Source: Streptomyces mexicanus (lineage in GTDB: Bacteria > Actinomycetota > Actinomycetes > Streptomycetales > Streptomycetaceae). Taken from it: 64,000 nucleotides of DNA. The stretch lies in assembly GCF_902506575.1 (NCBI RefSeq), contig NZ_LR732544.1, forward strand, positions 5,904,416-5,968,415, given 5' to 3'. The notes under the pieces were generated by a model. That model was not told the DNA's origin, searched no databases, and saw nothing but the letters and a program-made list of their open reading frames with translations. The first letter of the stretch is position 1. Each line of letters starts with the position of its first letter. Made by a program: the position numbers and the translations under genes. Shown piece by piece: positions 42,756 to 51,350 of this stretch.

Positions 42756-43319
42756 TCAGACGGTGAGGCCGACCAGGGCTGCCTTGGCGGCCTTGGCGGC
42801 ACGGCGGAATGCCTCCTCGTCCTGCTGGGCGCGGGCGAGGACGTAGCCGCCTTGGACGGTGGCGATGACGAGCGCGGCCGTGGCCGCGACGTCGGTGTCC
42901 TGGCGCAGTTCCCCGCTGCGCACGCCCTCGGCGAGCACGTCGGCGATGCGTCGTTCGAGCCATTCGAAGGACTCCGCGACGGGGGCGCGCAGCTCGTCGT
43001 CGGCGACCACGTCGGGATCCTGGACGAGCCGGCCGACGCGGCAGCCGGCGAGCGGGCTGCGTTCCATGTCCAAGTCGGCGCTGATGCGTTCCACCGCCGA
43101 GCCGCCGCTGCCGAGCGCTGCCTCGACTGCGGTCTGCAGCTGCTGCGCGGAGTGCCGCATGGCGGCGGTGGCCAGCTCTGCCTTGCCGGAGAAATGGTGG
43201 TACATGCTGCCCTGCCCAGCATGGGAGCGCTTCTGGATCATCGCCGGGCTGGTCGCCGCGTAACCGCGCTCCCACAGCAGTTCGGCCGCGGCCTCGACGA
43301 GTGCGTCCTTCGTTTTCAT
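42756..43319 (-). CDS. TetR-family regulator of the MFS exporter
   Basis: A 187-aa repressor. The HTH is KDALVEAAAELLWERGYAATSPAMIQKRSHAGQGSMYHHFSGKAELATAAM (about 4-54), followed by a TetR_C_16-like helical domain (LDMERSPLAGCRVGRLVQDPDVV). ATG 43319 was chosen over an in-frame start at 43355 because it gives the normal distance to the HTH. A near-perfect 20-bp palindrome just upstream is the likely operator, and the MFS gene follows in the same operon. Confidence 0.92.
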   Translation of the reverse strand: MKTKDALVEAAAELLWERGYAATSPAMIQKRSHAGQGSMYHHFSGKAELATAAMRHSAQQLQTAVEAALGSGGSAVERISADLDMERSPLAGCRVGRLVQDPDVVADDELRAPVAESFEWLERRIADVLAEGVRSGELRQDTDVAATAALVIATVQGGYVLARAQQDEEAFRRAAKAAKAALVGLTV

Positions 43320-43328
43320 ACACTCGAC

Positions 43329-43348
43329 TGTACCTACTAGTTGGTACA
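43329..43348. promoter_or_regulatory. 20-bp palindrome TGTACC-N8-GGTACA, candidate TetR operator
   Basis: The arms TGTACC and GGTACA are perfect and the centre ACTAGT is self-complementary, with one mismatched pair. It begins ten bases upstream of the tetR start, so bound repressor would block initiation of the tetR-MFS transcript. Confidence 0.7.
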
Positions 43349-43432
43349 GAATCAATCGGAGCTCCCGCCAAGCCTTCGGCGGGCTCCGAAAGGACGCGCT
43401 CTGTCCGTCAGGCGGCGTCGCGTTACCCGGTC

Positions 43433-43560
43433 AGCTCCTTGCGCAACGTCGGCAGTGACACCTTGCCGACGCTGCTGTACGGGATGCGGCCGACCTCGGC
43501 GACGCCGGTGGCCCCGGTGGCCCGATGGCCCGGTGGCCCGGTGGCTCGGTGGCCCGCCAG
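43433..43560 (-). pseudogene. Possible C-terminal scrap of an AMP-binding acyl-CoA ligase
   Basis: The minus-strand frame ends VAEVGRIPYSSVGKVSLPTL followed by RKELTG and a stop at 43433, matching the PxxxxGKxxxxxLR..L end of adenylate-forming ligases. Upstream of it the sequence turns into the CCGGTGGCC repeat, so nothing else of the gene remains. Confidence 0.35.
43505..43556. repeat. 9-bp tandem repeat (CGGTGGCCC), about five copies
   Basis: Near-identical 9-bp units in direct succession within a 1.1-kb stretch (43349-44441) that holds only gene remnants. Confidence 0.75.
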
Positions 43561-43995
43561 AGGGTCTCACCGGCCCGCGCCAGAGCGCGCCGACGCAGTT
43601 CGGTGGCCAGGCGCCCGCCCACACCACCACGGCGACGGCGCGCGACTCACCCGTCCAGGCCCGCGGGGAGGCACACATCGCGCACCGCCGGGTCCTCCTC
43701 TTTCCAGCGCGAGGAAGACGCATCAGCGGCGGGGTGAGCCCCTGCTCGTCCTGGCCCACCCCGCCGGGCGGGGCGCCCCGGCCGCCGTCGCCGAGAACGC
43801 CCACGGCAGCGGGCCCGGAGGCGGCTCGCCCACCTGCCCGGAAGCCGGGATCACCGTTCCACCCCGCCGGACCCGGGCGGCGTGGGCGTTTCCCGGGTTG
43901 TCCAGGGCGCTCCCCCGAACTTGTCCGCACCTCGCAGACCCGCCCCAGTGGTCCGCCCCACGGTCTTGTCCCACGATCCACCGAGCTGATCTACC

Positions 43996-44206
43996 GGTGA
44001 AACTGGCTCGTCCGGCAGTGCCCGACCCCGCGTATGCGGTCGAGTACCTGGCGCGGCACACCCGCGTCTCCGAGCAGCGCCTCCACGAAGCCCGCCGGGC
44101 CCGCAATTCCTGCGCCCACCCCTACGAGGTCACCACCTGCCCGCGCACAGACTCGACAAGGCCCTGGCCGCCACCCACTAGGCCGTGCAGGACCTCACCT
44201 GATACT
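43996..44206 (+). pseudogene. HEPN-like protein fragment with frameshift and stop
   Basis: The frame VEYLARHTRVSEQRLHEARR leads into ARNSCAHPYEVTTCPR, containing the RN..xAHP pattern of HEPN-type proteins. A shift near 44140 continues as RLDKALAATH, a TAG stop, then AVQDLT and TGA at 44204-44206. With both lesions repaired the piece would be the end of a small HEPN/Swt1-like protein. Family call rests on a short motif. Confidence 0.4.
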
Positions 44207-44441
44207 CGCCGACCTCTCCGACACAGCCGCGGCCGAAGACTCGCTGATGCGCCGGCCCGGCGGGGCGTGCGGTCCGGGAACCGGTCCCGGCCACGGCAGT
44301 CGGCCCGGTGGAGCACCGCGACCGCGCGGCCAGGCAGAGCCCGCTCACCGCGGTGGAGTGCCGTGGCCCGGCCGGGCGCGGGGTGTGCCGAACGGCGGCG
44401 GACCGGCCTGTCCGCAGGGCACCCCTCGATGTGACGGCCGG

Positions 44442-45062
44442 TCAGTCTCCGCAGCCGAAGGCCGGGTTGCCCGTGACGATGCGGGCGTGGTCGAGCAGGC
44501 GGTCCTCGATGTCCTGGGCGGTCGCACTGCCGACCAGCAGGTCCATCGCGTAGCCGTCCTCCAGTGCCACGAAGGAGCGCCCCAGGGCCCAGGGGTCGCC
44601 GGCCAGCGTGAAATCGCCGCTCTTCTGCCCGAGTTCGAGCACCTGACGGTAGAGCTCGGTCTGCTGGTTCGCGAAGGCGCGCTGCCGGTCGGCGGCCCCC
44701 TCGTTGCGCAGTGCCACCGGGAACAGCTCGAAGAGCAGCCGGGTGCTCTCCTCGCCTTCTCCGGGCCAGGGCACGCCGGAGCGGATACAGGCGCGCAACC
44801 GCGACACCGGACCGTCCGCTGCCGCGATGGCCTCCTCACGGCTGACGAAGTACGTGGCGGCACTGCGCTCGAACACGGCGGCGAACAGCTCTTGGATGTC
44901 GCTGTAGTAGTAGAGCACCGATGCGGGGGTGACGCCGGCGGCCCTGGCGACGTCCCGCAGCTTGGTGGCTGTGGCCCCGAGCTCCACCACGGTCCTGGCG
45001 GTCGCGTCGATCAGCTGGGCGCGGCGTTCCGCCTGGTTTCTGGGTCGGGCCATGGACGACAT
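44442..45062 (-). CDS. TetR-family regulator (BetI-like)
   Basis: About 206 aa. HTH: RAQLIDATARTVVELGATATKLRDVARAAGVTPASVLYYYSDIQELFAAVF (about 15-65). The C-terminal ligand domain includes WPGEGEESTRLLFELFPVALRNE and DPWALGRSFVALEDGYAMDLLVG, as in BetI/TetR_C_6 proteins. ATG 45062 or 45053 could start it; neither has a strong ribosome site. It is divergent from the nitrilase-family gene with an inverted repeat between, so it likely represses the nitrilase-permease operon. Confidence 0.9.
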   Translation of the reverse strand: MSSMARPRNQAERRAQLIDATARTVVELGATATKLRDVARAAGVTPASVLYYYSDIQELFAAVFERSAATYFVSREEAIAAADGPVSRLRACIRSGVPWPGEGEESTRLLFELFPVALRNEGAADRQRAFANQQTELYRQVLELGQKSGDFTLAGDPWALGRSFVALEDGYAMDLLVGSATAQDIEDRLLDHARIVTGNPAFGCGD

Positions 45063-45123
45063 GCTCGCACACCGTTGCATGCCGGTCGTATCTCACCTGC
45101 GGCAATCCATTGACCCACCCCCG

Positions 45124-45150
45124 TTCGTTAACTAAATTTCGTTTAACGAA
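45124..45150. promoter_or_regulatory. Inverted repeat TTCGTTAA-N11-TTAACGAA, candidate TetR operator
   Basis: Eight-base perfect arms in an AT-rich island between the divergent TetR gene and the nitrilase-family gene. It ends 24 bases before ATG 45175, so binding would control both directions. Confidence 0.65.
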
Positions 45151-45174
45151 TCCCCGAGCCCGGTCTGGTGACCC

Positions 45175-46110
45175 ATGTCCCGTCCCCTCCCTCTAGTGCT
45201 GGCCCAGGCGGCCCAGCGCGCCGCCGACGACCTGGACGGCCTGGCCGCCGACGTACGCAAGCGCACGGCGGGGCTCCCCGCCGCACCGCTGGTCGTCTAC
45301 CCCGAGCTGCACCTGGGCGGCCCGGTCGGCGGAGCCGCGCTCGCACCCGCCCAGCTTCCCGAAGCCCTGGCCGAACCCCTGGACGGCCCCCGTGACCGCG
45401 CCCTCGCGGAACTCGCCGGCGACCTCGGGGTCTGGCTCGCCCCGGGCAGCGTCTACGAGCGTGACGCCGACGGACGCGTCTACAACACCGCCCCCGTCTA
45501 CTCCCCGCGCGGCGAACGGGTCGCGGCCTACCGGAAGATCTTCCCGTGGCGGCCCTACGAGACCGTCTTCCCCGGCGCCGAGTTCACCGTCTTCGACCTC
45601 GACGGCATCGGCCGCGTGGGACTGTCGATCTGCTACGACGCATGGTTCCCCGAGACCACTCGTCATCTGGCCTGGATGGGCGCTGAGCTGGTACTGAACT
45701 TCGTGCAGACCTCCGGCAGCGACCGGGCCCAGGAACTCGTGCTGGCCCGCGCCAACGCCATCGTCAACCAGCTCTTCGTGGCCAGCGTCAACTGCGCCGC
45801 ACCCGTCGGCACCGGCCGCAGCCTGCTCGTGGACCCGCAGGGCAATGTACGCTCCGAGGCCGCGGCCGACAGCGACACCACCCTCACCGACGTGATCGAC
45901 CTGGACGAGGCCGCCAACGTCCGCCGCCTCGGCACCGCAGCGCTCAACCGGCCCTGGCGGCAGTTCCGCCCCGACGACCGCCCCCTCGCCCTGCCGCTCT
46001 ACCAGGGTCGGATCGACCCTGCCACATGGGCCGGTGCCACCGCCCCGGCCCCCTTCCCAGGCGACCGCGCCGGGACCCGCCGCGCACTCGGGGAAGAGAG
46101 AGTTTCGTGA
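45175..46110 (+). CDS. Carbon-nitrogen hydrolase (nitrilase superfamily amidase)
   Basis: A 311-aa cytoplasmic amidohydrolase. The Glu-Lys-Cys triad is visible: Glu44 in VVYPELHLGG, Lys121 in AYRKIFPWRPYE, Cys153 in VGLSICYDAWFPET. Other family marks are DLGVWLAPGSVYERDADGRVYNTAPVY and ANAIVNQLFVASVNCAAP. It hydrolyses a non-peptide amide or carbamoyl compound to acid and ammonia; substrate unknown. Its stop overlaps the start of an APC permease (GTGA), so uptake and hydrolysis are coupled. Divergent TetR control is likely. Confidence 0.93.
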   Translation: MSRPLPLVLAQAAQRAADDLDGLAADVRKRTAGLPAAPLVVYPELHLGGPVGGAALAPAQLPEALAEPLDGPRDRALAELAGDLGVWLAPGSVYERDADGRVYNTAPVYSPRGERVAAYRKIFPWRPYETVFPGAEFTVFDLDGIGRVGLSICYDAWFPETTRHLAWMGAELVLNFVQTSGSDRAQELVLARANAIVNQLFVASVNCAAPVGTGRSLLVDPQGNVRSEAAADSDTTLTDVIDLDEAANVRRLGTAALNRPWRQFRPDDRPLALPLYQGRIDPATWAGATAPAPFPGDRAGTRRALGEERVS

Positions 46111-47489
46111 CAGATCAGCCCACCCGCATGCGGGGAAACCTCGGACTCCTCTCCGTGGTCGCCTTCGGCGTCGCCTACATGGCCCCCGCCGTCGTCACGT
46201 CGATCTTCGGCGTGACCGCCGCCACCAGCAAGGGAGCGGCGCCCACCGCCTACATGATCGCCACCGGCGCCATGCTGCTGACCGGCCTCAGCTACGCCAA
46301 GATGGCCAAGGTCCACCCGAGCTCCGGGTCCGTGTACACCTACGCCCGCAAGGAGCTCGACTCCCGCATCGGCTTCCTGGCCGGCTGGGCACTGCTGCTC
46401 GACTACCTCTTCCTGCCGATGGTCGCGTGGCTGCTGCAGGCCATCTACCTGCACGCCCAGTTCCCGGCCGTCCCGGAGTGGGCCTGGTTGGTCATCAACG
46501 TCGCTCTCGCCACCGCCATCAACGTCGTCGGCCTCAAGGTCGCCGACCGGATCAACCGAGTGCTGCTGCTCGGCGTCACCGCCGTCCTCGTCGTGCTCGC
46601 GGCGCTCTGCGTCCACTACGGCATCGGCCACGGCGGCGCCCCCGCGGCCGGCCATGCCTTCTGGAACAGCGCGACCAGCATCTCCGCCGTCACCGCTGCC
46701 GCCGCCGTCGCCGCCTACGCCTTCCTCGGCTTCGACGCGGTGAGCACCCTCAGCGAGGAGGTGCGCGACCCGCAGCGCACCATCCCGCGCAGCATCATCC
46801 TGACCGTGCTGACCGGCGGCGGCATCTTCATCGTGATCTCCTTCCTGATGCAGTGGGCCCACCCGGGCGGCTCCTTCCCCGACGAGGACTCCGCCGGGTA
46901 CCTCCTGTCCACCACCGTCGGCGGAAAGACCTTCGCGGACGTCGCCAACATCGTCAGTATGCTCGGCGGGTTCGCCTCCTGCGTCGCCATCCAGGCCAGC
47001 ACCAGCCGCTTGATGTTCGTCATGGGCCGCGACGGCGCCCTGCCCCGGCAGATCTTCGGGCGCCTGCACCGCAAGCTGCTCACCCCGATCGTCAATGTGC
47101 TGATCATCGGCGCCGTCGGCCTGCTGGCCATGACTCTCTCCCTCGCCGACGCCACCTCCTTCATCAACTTCGGCGCGTTCCTCGGCTTCACGCTCGTCAA
47201 CGTCTGCGTGATCGCCTATGCCGTGCGGCAGTGGCGCTCCGGAACCCGCCACTCGCCCGTGCGGTACCTTCTCCTACCCGCCGCCGGTGCCGCGGTCGAC
47301 GTCTACCTGATCACCCAACTCGGCGGCACCGCTGTCAGACTCGGCCTCGGCTGGCTGGTCATCGGCATCGTCTGGCTCGCAGTGATCACCAAGGGCTTCC
47401 GCCGCCCCGCACCCGAACTGCGACTCCAGTCCGACAGCGATGGCCCTGCGGAGCCGGAATCCTCCGGTCCCCTCCTTCCGACGGCATGA
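46107..47489 (+). CDS. APC-family amino-acid/amine permease
   Basis: A 460-aa transporter with about 12 membrane spans. LGLLSVVAFGVAYMAPAVVTSIFGVTAATSKGAAPTAYMIATGAMLLTGLSYAKMAK is the APC opening with the unwound TM1 region. FLGFDAVSTLSEEVRDPQRTIPRSI is the conserved family block, and AIQASTSRLMFVMGRDGALP the TM8 region. GTG 46107 overlaps the nitrilase stop by 4 nt. It probably imports the nitrilase substrate or a precursor by proton or substrate exchange. A strong hairpin follows. Confidence 0.93.
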   Translation: MTDQPTRMRGNLGLLSVVAFGVAYMAPAVVTSIFGVTAATSKGAAPTAYMIATGAMLLTGLSYAKMAKVHPSSGSVYTYARKELDSRIGFLAGWALLLDYLFLPMVAWLLQAIYLHAQFPAVPEWAWLVINVALATAINVVGLKVADRINRVLLLGVTAVLVVLAALCVHYGIGHGGAPAAGHAFWNSATSISAVTAAAAVAAYAFLGFDAVSTLSEEVRDPQRTIPRSIILTVLTGGGIFIVISFLMQWAHPGGSFPDEDSAGYLLSTTVGGKTFADVANIVSMLGGFASCVAIQASTSRLMFVMGRDGALPRQIFGRLHRKLLTPIVNVLIIGAVGLLAMTLSLADATSFINFGAFLGFTLVNVCVIAYAVRQWRSGTRHSPVRYLLLPAAGAAVDVYLITQLGGTAVRLGLGWLVIGIVWLAVITKGFRRPAPELRLQSDSDGPAEPESSGPLLPTA

Positions 47490-47497
47490 CCCATGCC

Positions 47498-47536
47498 CGA
47501 GGCTCCTGGCCGCCGAGGGCGGTCAGGAGCCTCGGT
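47498..47536 (+). terminator. Terminator after the permease, 12 + 5 bp stem
   Basis: CCGAGGCTCCTG (47498-47509) pairs with 47525-47536; an inner CCGCC/GGCGG stem closes on a GAG loop. Located nine bases past the permease stop. Confidence 0.8.
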
Positions 47537-47561
47537 GCGTACTGCCGCCGGCACACCAAGG

Positions 47562-47592
47562 GCACCCGGCACCCGGCACCCGGCACCCGGCA
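47562..47592. repeat. 7-bp tandem repeat (GGCACCC), four copies
   Basis: Four perfect GGCACCC units followed by GGCAACG in the gene-free stretch 47537-47911. No gene was recognised in the rest of that stretch. Confidence 0.8.
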
Positions 47593-47911
47593 ACGGCCCG
47601 GCGCAGGCGCCGGGTGCCTCGGTGCGCCGGAGTTCGTCCGGGCATCCGGCAGTCTGCCGTCCGCAGGATGACGCTTCCTCCTGACGTCCGCGGCGACGGC
47701 CCTGCCCGGGTACTGCTGCCACTCGGCTGTGGGCGACCAGCGCGTGCGGGGTCCGCGGCGGGCGGTGTTCGGTGTGCCGGCTGTGGGAGCTGGACGTCGA
47801 GCTGATGGAGTCCCCGCGGCCGTGCGGTCATCCGTGTCGCTGGCTCCGGGCTCGGTCCGGGCAGCAACAGAAATGTCGCACCGCTGGTCCGGGCAGCGTT
47901 GTTCCGTGTGA

Positions 47912-48230
47912 TCACGCGGCGCAGTGCTGCCGTAGGGCATCCAGATGGGTGGCCAGGTGCGCACGGCTCCATGCGTAGTGCTCGGGATCGGACGTCCGAA
48001 AGCCCCGGGGTTCGCTCTCGATGACCAGGATGAGGCCCAGGTAGACGCGGTAGAGCGCGAGCCGGTGGGCCCGGCCTGGGGTGAATTCCAGCTCGCCGCC
48101 CGCTTCGCGGTAGCCGGTGACCACCTCGCTTCCCTCGCCCGCGGCGCCGCCGAGCTCCAGAGACACCAGCTCGGCCGCAGGGTCGCCGAAGAACGCCCTT
48201 TCGTGGTCACGGACCGGACGCCGAAGACGA
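47912..48230 (-). pseudogene. 3' remnant of an APH-type phosphotransferase
   Basis: The frame RDHERAFFGDPAAELVSLEL, VVTGYREAGGELEFTPGRAH and RLALYRVYLGLILVIESEPRG matches the end of aminoglycoside/homoserine-kinase-like phosphotransferases, beginning at the (I)DxE..GDP Mg-binding motif. The catalytic HGDxxxxN and N-lobe are missing, and the upstream in-frame part is Arg-rich nonsense. A start at 48286 would not give a kinase. Confidence 0.65.
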
Positions 48231-48355
48231 CTGCTGAGCCGCCTCGGGCCGACCGGGGCAGCAGGCGGCGCCCCGTTCCCACGCACATCCGACTCACGTC
48301 AGACCGCTGCGGGCCGCCGCGGGCCAGTGCGTTCGAAAAGGGGGCCGAACATCTG

Positions 48356-48361
48356 TTGACG
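48356..48361 (+). promoter_or_regulatory. TTGACG, possible -35 for the lanthipeptide operon
   Basis: A good -35 hexamer about 95 bases before the LanKC start. No good -10 follows at 16-19 bp (GACTTC/ACTTCA), as expected for a promoter that needs an activator such as the RamR/AmfR-like protein. Confidence 0.3.
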
Positions 48362-48455
48362 CGTGAGTTCCGCACGGTGACTTCATGACAGGCGTGACTG
48401 TCGGTGGCCGCATGCTCGCTGGAAGTCTCTGGGGCGGAGAGCGACAGGGGGACGC

Positions 48456-51023
48456 ATGGACAAGCGGTACGAGGTGTACGCCCTGGCGGACCGTCACTTC
48501 TACGACACGCCGGACCGGCTGTCGGACGGGGGTGAACAGGCCGCGCCACTGTTCGAGGCGGCGCGGCGGGAGGTGCCCGCGGGCTGGAGCGCGGCGCGTG
48601 TCGGCGACTGGCTGACGCTGACCCCGCTCGCCGCGGACGGCCGGCCGCACGCCGGGCCGGCCCAGGGCTGGAAGATCCACGCCTCGGCCACCCGGGCGAA
48701 TGCCGAGAGGATCGCGGCGATCGTGTGGGACTACTGCGTGCCGCGCCGCATCCCCTTCAAGTTCGTTCCCGGCCCGCACCTGCTGCACCTGCGCAACGCC
48801 AAGTACGCCGGGCGCGACACCAGCGGCAAGTTCGTAACCGTCTACCCGGACGGCGAGGGGCAACTGCACACGGTGCTGCGGGAGCTGGGCGCCCTGCTGG
48901 ACGGGTTCGAGGGTCCGTACATCCTGACCGACCTGCGCTGGGGCGAGGGCCCGCTGTACGTCCGCTACGGCGCTTTCGCCCGCACGTACGTCGTCGACGA
49001 GCGCGGCGCGCTGGTGCCGGCGGTGCGCGACGGGGAGGGCCGGCTGGTGCCGGACCGGCGCTCGCCCTCCTTCCAGGTGCCCGAGTGGGTGACGCTGCCG
49101 GAGTTCCTCCAGCCGCATCTGGCGGCGCGCAACACCACGACGGTGGGCGAGCTGCCGTACCGCATCGACAAGGCGCTGCACTTCTCCAACGGTGGCGGGG
49201 TGTACGCGGGCACCGACACCCGGGACGGTCGCAAGGTGGTCCTGAAGGAGGGGCGGCCGCACGCGGGGCTGGCCTCCGACGGGGCCGACGCGATCGCGCG
49301 GCTGGAGCGGGAGAAGGAGGCGCTCGAGCGCCTGTCCGGCACCGGGGTGGTTCCGGAGGTGCGGGACTGGTTCACGCTGGGCGACCACCGGTTCCTGGTG
49401 ACGGACTTCGTCGAGGGGCGCCCGCTGAACGCGTTCTTCGCCGAACGGCATCCGCTGCTCGTGCCGGACCCGGACCCGGACGAGGTCGCCGCCTATACGG
49501 CGTGGGCCGTACGCATCCACCGGGCCGTGGAGGAGGCGGTGGAGAAGGTGCACGCGCGCGGGATCGTCTTCAACGACCTGCACGTGTTCAACATCATGGT
49601 GGCGCCCGACGAGGAGTCGGTGTGCCTGATCGACTTCGAGGCGGCCGCCCCGGCCGAGGAACACGGCCGCCAGGTCGTCGCCCACCCCGGCTTCTTCGCG
49701 CCGCCGGACCGGCGGGGCGTCGAGGTGGACCGGTACGCGCTGGCCTGTCTGCGGCTGGCCCTCTTCCTCCCGGTGACCACGCTCTTCGTGGTGGACCGGG
49801 GCAAGGCGGCCCACCTTGCCGAGGTGATAGCCGCGCAGTTCCCGGCGGTGCCCAGGGAGTTCCTCGCGGAGGCGGTCGCCGAGATCACCCGGGGCACCAC
49901 CGGCCGGCCGGCCCGGTCCGTCCCGCTCGTGGACCCCGCCGACTGGCCCCACAGCCGCGACTCGATGGTCAAGGCGATCCTCGCCTCGGCGACCCCGGAA
50001 CGCGACGACCGGCTCTTTCCGGGCGACATCGCACAGTTCTCCGACGGTGGCGGTCTCGGTCTGGCCCACGGGGCGGCCGGCGTGCTCTACGCGCTGGCCG
50101 CGTCCGGCGCCGAACGCTACGACGAGGGCGAGCGCTGGCTGCTGCGCCACACCGACCCGGCGCCGGCCGGCACCCCGCTCGGCTTGTACGACGGTCTGGC
50201 GGGCGTCGCCCATGTGCTGGAGCTGCTGGGCCACCGGCAGCGCGCCCTGGACCTGGTCGACGGCATCCTGCGCGAGCGCTGGCAGCACCTGTCGTCCGAC
50301 CTGCACGGCGGCCTGGCCGGCCTCGGCCTGGTCCTCGGTGCGCTCGCGGACGCCACCGGCGAGAGTGAACTGGGCGAGGCGGCCGCACAGGCCGCGCGGA
50401 TCCTGGTGAGCCGCCTCGGCGAACCGCCCGCGGCCAAGCGCCGGGCCGGGCTGCTGCGGGGCGCGAGCGGAGTGGCGCTGTTCCTGCTGCGGCAGTACGA
50501 ACGCACCGGGCAACGGGAGTTGCTCGAGGCGGCCGGTGCGGCGCTGCGCCGGGACCTGGAGCGCTGCCTGATACGGCCCGGCGGCTCTCTGGAGGTCGAC
50601 GAGGGCTGGCGGACACTGCCGTACGTCGGTGACGGCAGCGCCGGGATCGGCATGGTCCTGGACGACTACCTCGCCCATGTCCCTGACACCGCCGAGGAGT
50701 TCGCCCCGGTCCGGGCCGGCGTGGTGACCGCCGCGACCTCCCGCTTCTACGCGCAGCCCGGACTGTTCCAGGGCCGCGCCGGAATGATCCTGCACCTGAG
50801 CCGCACCGGGGCGCCGACGGAGCATCTGGCCGACCAGATCGCCGGGCTCGGCTGGTATGCGATGGCCTACCAGGGCCAACTCGCCTTCCCCGGCCATCAG
50901 ATGATGCGGCTCTCCATGGACCTCGCCACCGGAACGGCAGGCTGTCTGCTGGCGCTCGGCGCGGCCCTCGACGGCCCCGGCCCGGCCCACCTGCCGTTCC
51001 TTCCGCCGCTCACGCGGCCCTGA
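48456..51023 (+). CDS. Class III lanthionine synthetase (LanKC; RamC/AmfT-like)
   Basis: An 855-aa trifunctional enzyme that installs lanthionine/labionin rings. The N-terminal lyase region (about 1-210) begins KRYEVYALADRHFYDTPDRL. A Ser/Thr-kinase-like domain (about 225-500) has VVLKEGRPHAGLASDGADAIARLEREKEALERL, catalytic FNDLHVFNIM and LIDFEAA. The C-terminal LanC-like cyclase (about 535-840) has GLAHGAAGVLYAL, GLYDGLAGVAHVL, DLHGGLAGLGLVL, LLRGASGVALFLLRQYERTG and GRAGMILHL; the Cys-His-Cys zinc ligands of LanC are not evident, as in class III enzymes. AGGGGGA precedes ATG 48456. First gene of the cluster. Confidence 0.95.
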   Translation: MDKRYEVYALADRHFYDTPDRLSDGGEQAAPLFEAARREVPAGWSAARVGDWLTLTPLAADGRPHAGPAQGWKIHASATRANAERIAAIVWDYCVPRRIPFKFVPGPHLLHLRNAKYAGRDTSGKFVTVYPDGEGQLHTVLRELGALLDGFEGPYILTDLRWGEGPLYVRYGAFARTYVVDERGALVPAVRDGEGRLVPDRRSPSFQVPEWVTLPEFLQPHLAARNTTTVGELPYRIDKALHFSNGGGVYAGTDTRDGRKVVLKEGRPHAGLASDGADAIARLEREKEALERLSGTGVVPEVRDWFTLGDHRFLVTDFVEGRPLNAFFAERHPLLVPDPDPDEVAAYTAWAVRIHRAVEEAVEKVHARGIVFNDLHVFNIMVAPDEESVCLIDFEAAAPAEEHGRQVVAHPGFFAPPDRRGVEVDRYALACLRLALFLPVTTLFVVDRGKAAHLAEVIAAQFPAVPREFLAEAVAEITRGTTGRPARSVPLVDPADWPHSRDSMVKAILASATPERDDRLFPGDIAQFSDGGGLGLAHGAAGVLYALAASGAERYDEGERWLLRHTDPAPAGTPLGLYDGLAGVAHVLELLGHRQRALDLVDGILRERWQHLSSDLHGGLAGLGLVLGALADATGESELGEAAAQAARILVSRLGEPPAAKRRAGLLRGASGVALFLLRQYERTGQRELLEAAGAALRRDLERCLIRPGGSLEVDEGWRTLPYVGDGSAGIGMVLDDYLAHVPDTAEEFAPVRAGVVTAATSRFYAQPGLFQGRAGMILHLSRTGAPTEHLADQIAGLGWYAMAYQGQLAFPGHQMMRLSMDLATGTAGCLLALGAALDGPGPAHLPFLPPLTRP

Positions 51024-51084
51024 GACGCGGCCGCCTCCCGCGGCCGTAGCACCACCCCTGTCCCCATGACGAAAGCACACGATC

Positions 51085-51201
51085 ATGGCCCTGCTCGACC
51101 TGCAGACGCTGGAGTCCGAGGAGCAGCACGACGGCGGCGGCGCCAGCACGGTGAGCCTGCTGTCGTGCATCAGCGCGGCGAGCGTCCTGCTCTGTCTGTG
51201 A
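51085..51201 (+). CDS. Class III lanthipeptide precursor (AmfS/RamS-like)
   Basis: A 38-aa peptide encoded between LanKC and the exporters. The leader starts MALLDLQTLESEEQHDGGG, with the hydrophobic LLDLQ box recognised by class III synthetases. The core follows as STVSLLSC then ISAASVLLCL. STVSLLSC and SAASVLLC are two S-xx-S-xxx-C motifs, each able to form a labionin or a lanthionine plus dehydroalanine, as in SapB/AmfS. ATG 51085 is 62 bases past the LanKC stop with a weak GAAAG site. The mature product is probably a hydrophobic surfactant-like morphogen aiding aerial growth, by analogy with SapB. Confidence 0.93.
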   Translation: MALLDLQTLESEEQHDGGGASTVSLLSCISAASVLLCL

Positions 51202-51267
51202 CGCACGCGGCGTGACTACGGCTTCGGGCGGCCGCTCCCACAAGGGCCGCCCGGGGCCTCACCCATC

Positions 51268-51350
51268 TCCGGAGTTCCGGAGTTCCGGAGACGGTCCCGG
51301 AGTCCCGGGGATCCGGGGATCCGGAGCCGTGGGGATCCGGAGCCGTGGGG
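51268..51350. repeat. Short tandem repeats in the precursor-exporter spacer
   Basis: About three GGAGTTCC units (51269-51292) and two perfect 16-bp copies of ATCCGGAGCCGTGGGG (51319-51350) occupy the 313-bp gap between the precursor stop and the first exporter start. The repeats could form alternate hairpins on the transcript. No gene lies in the gap. Confidence 0.75.

Noticed and set aside
42683..43222. Upstream extension of the MFS frame
   Set aside because: It overlaps the TetR gene in another frame and lacks membrane-protein character; the transporter starts at 42682.
43505..43556. CRISPR-like array
   Set aside because: The repeats are 9 bp and contiguous with no spacers; the same holds for the arrays at 47562 and 55920, and no cas gene is present.
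47912..48286. Small phosphotransferase as a resistance gene
   Set aside because: Only the C-terminal end is present; the catalytic loop and N-lobe are missing.
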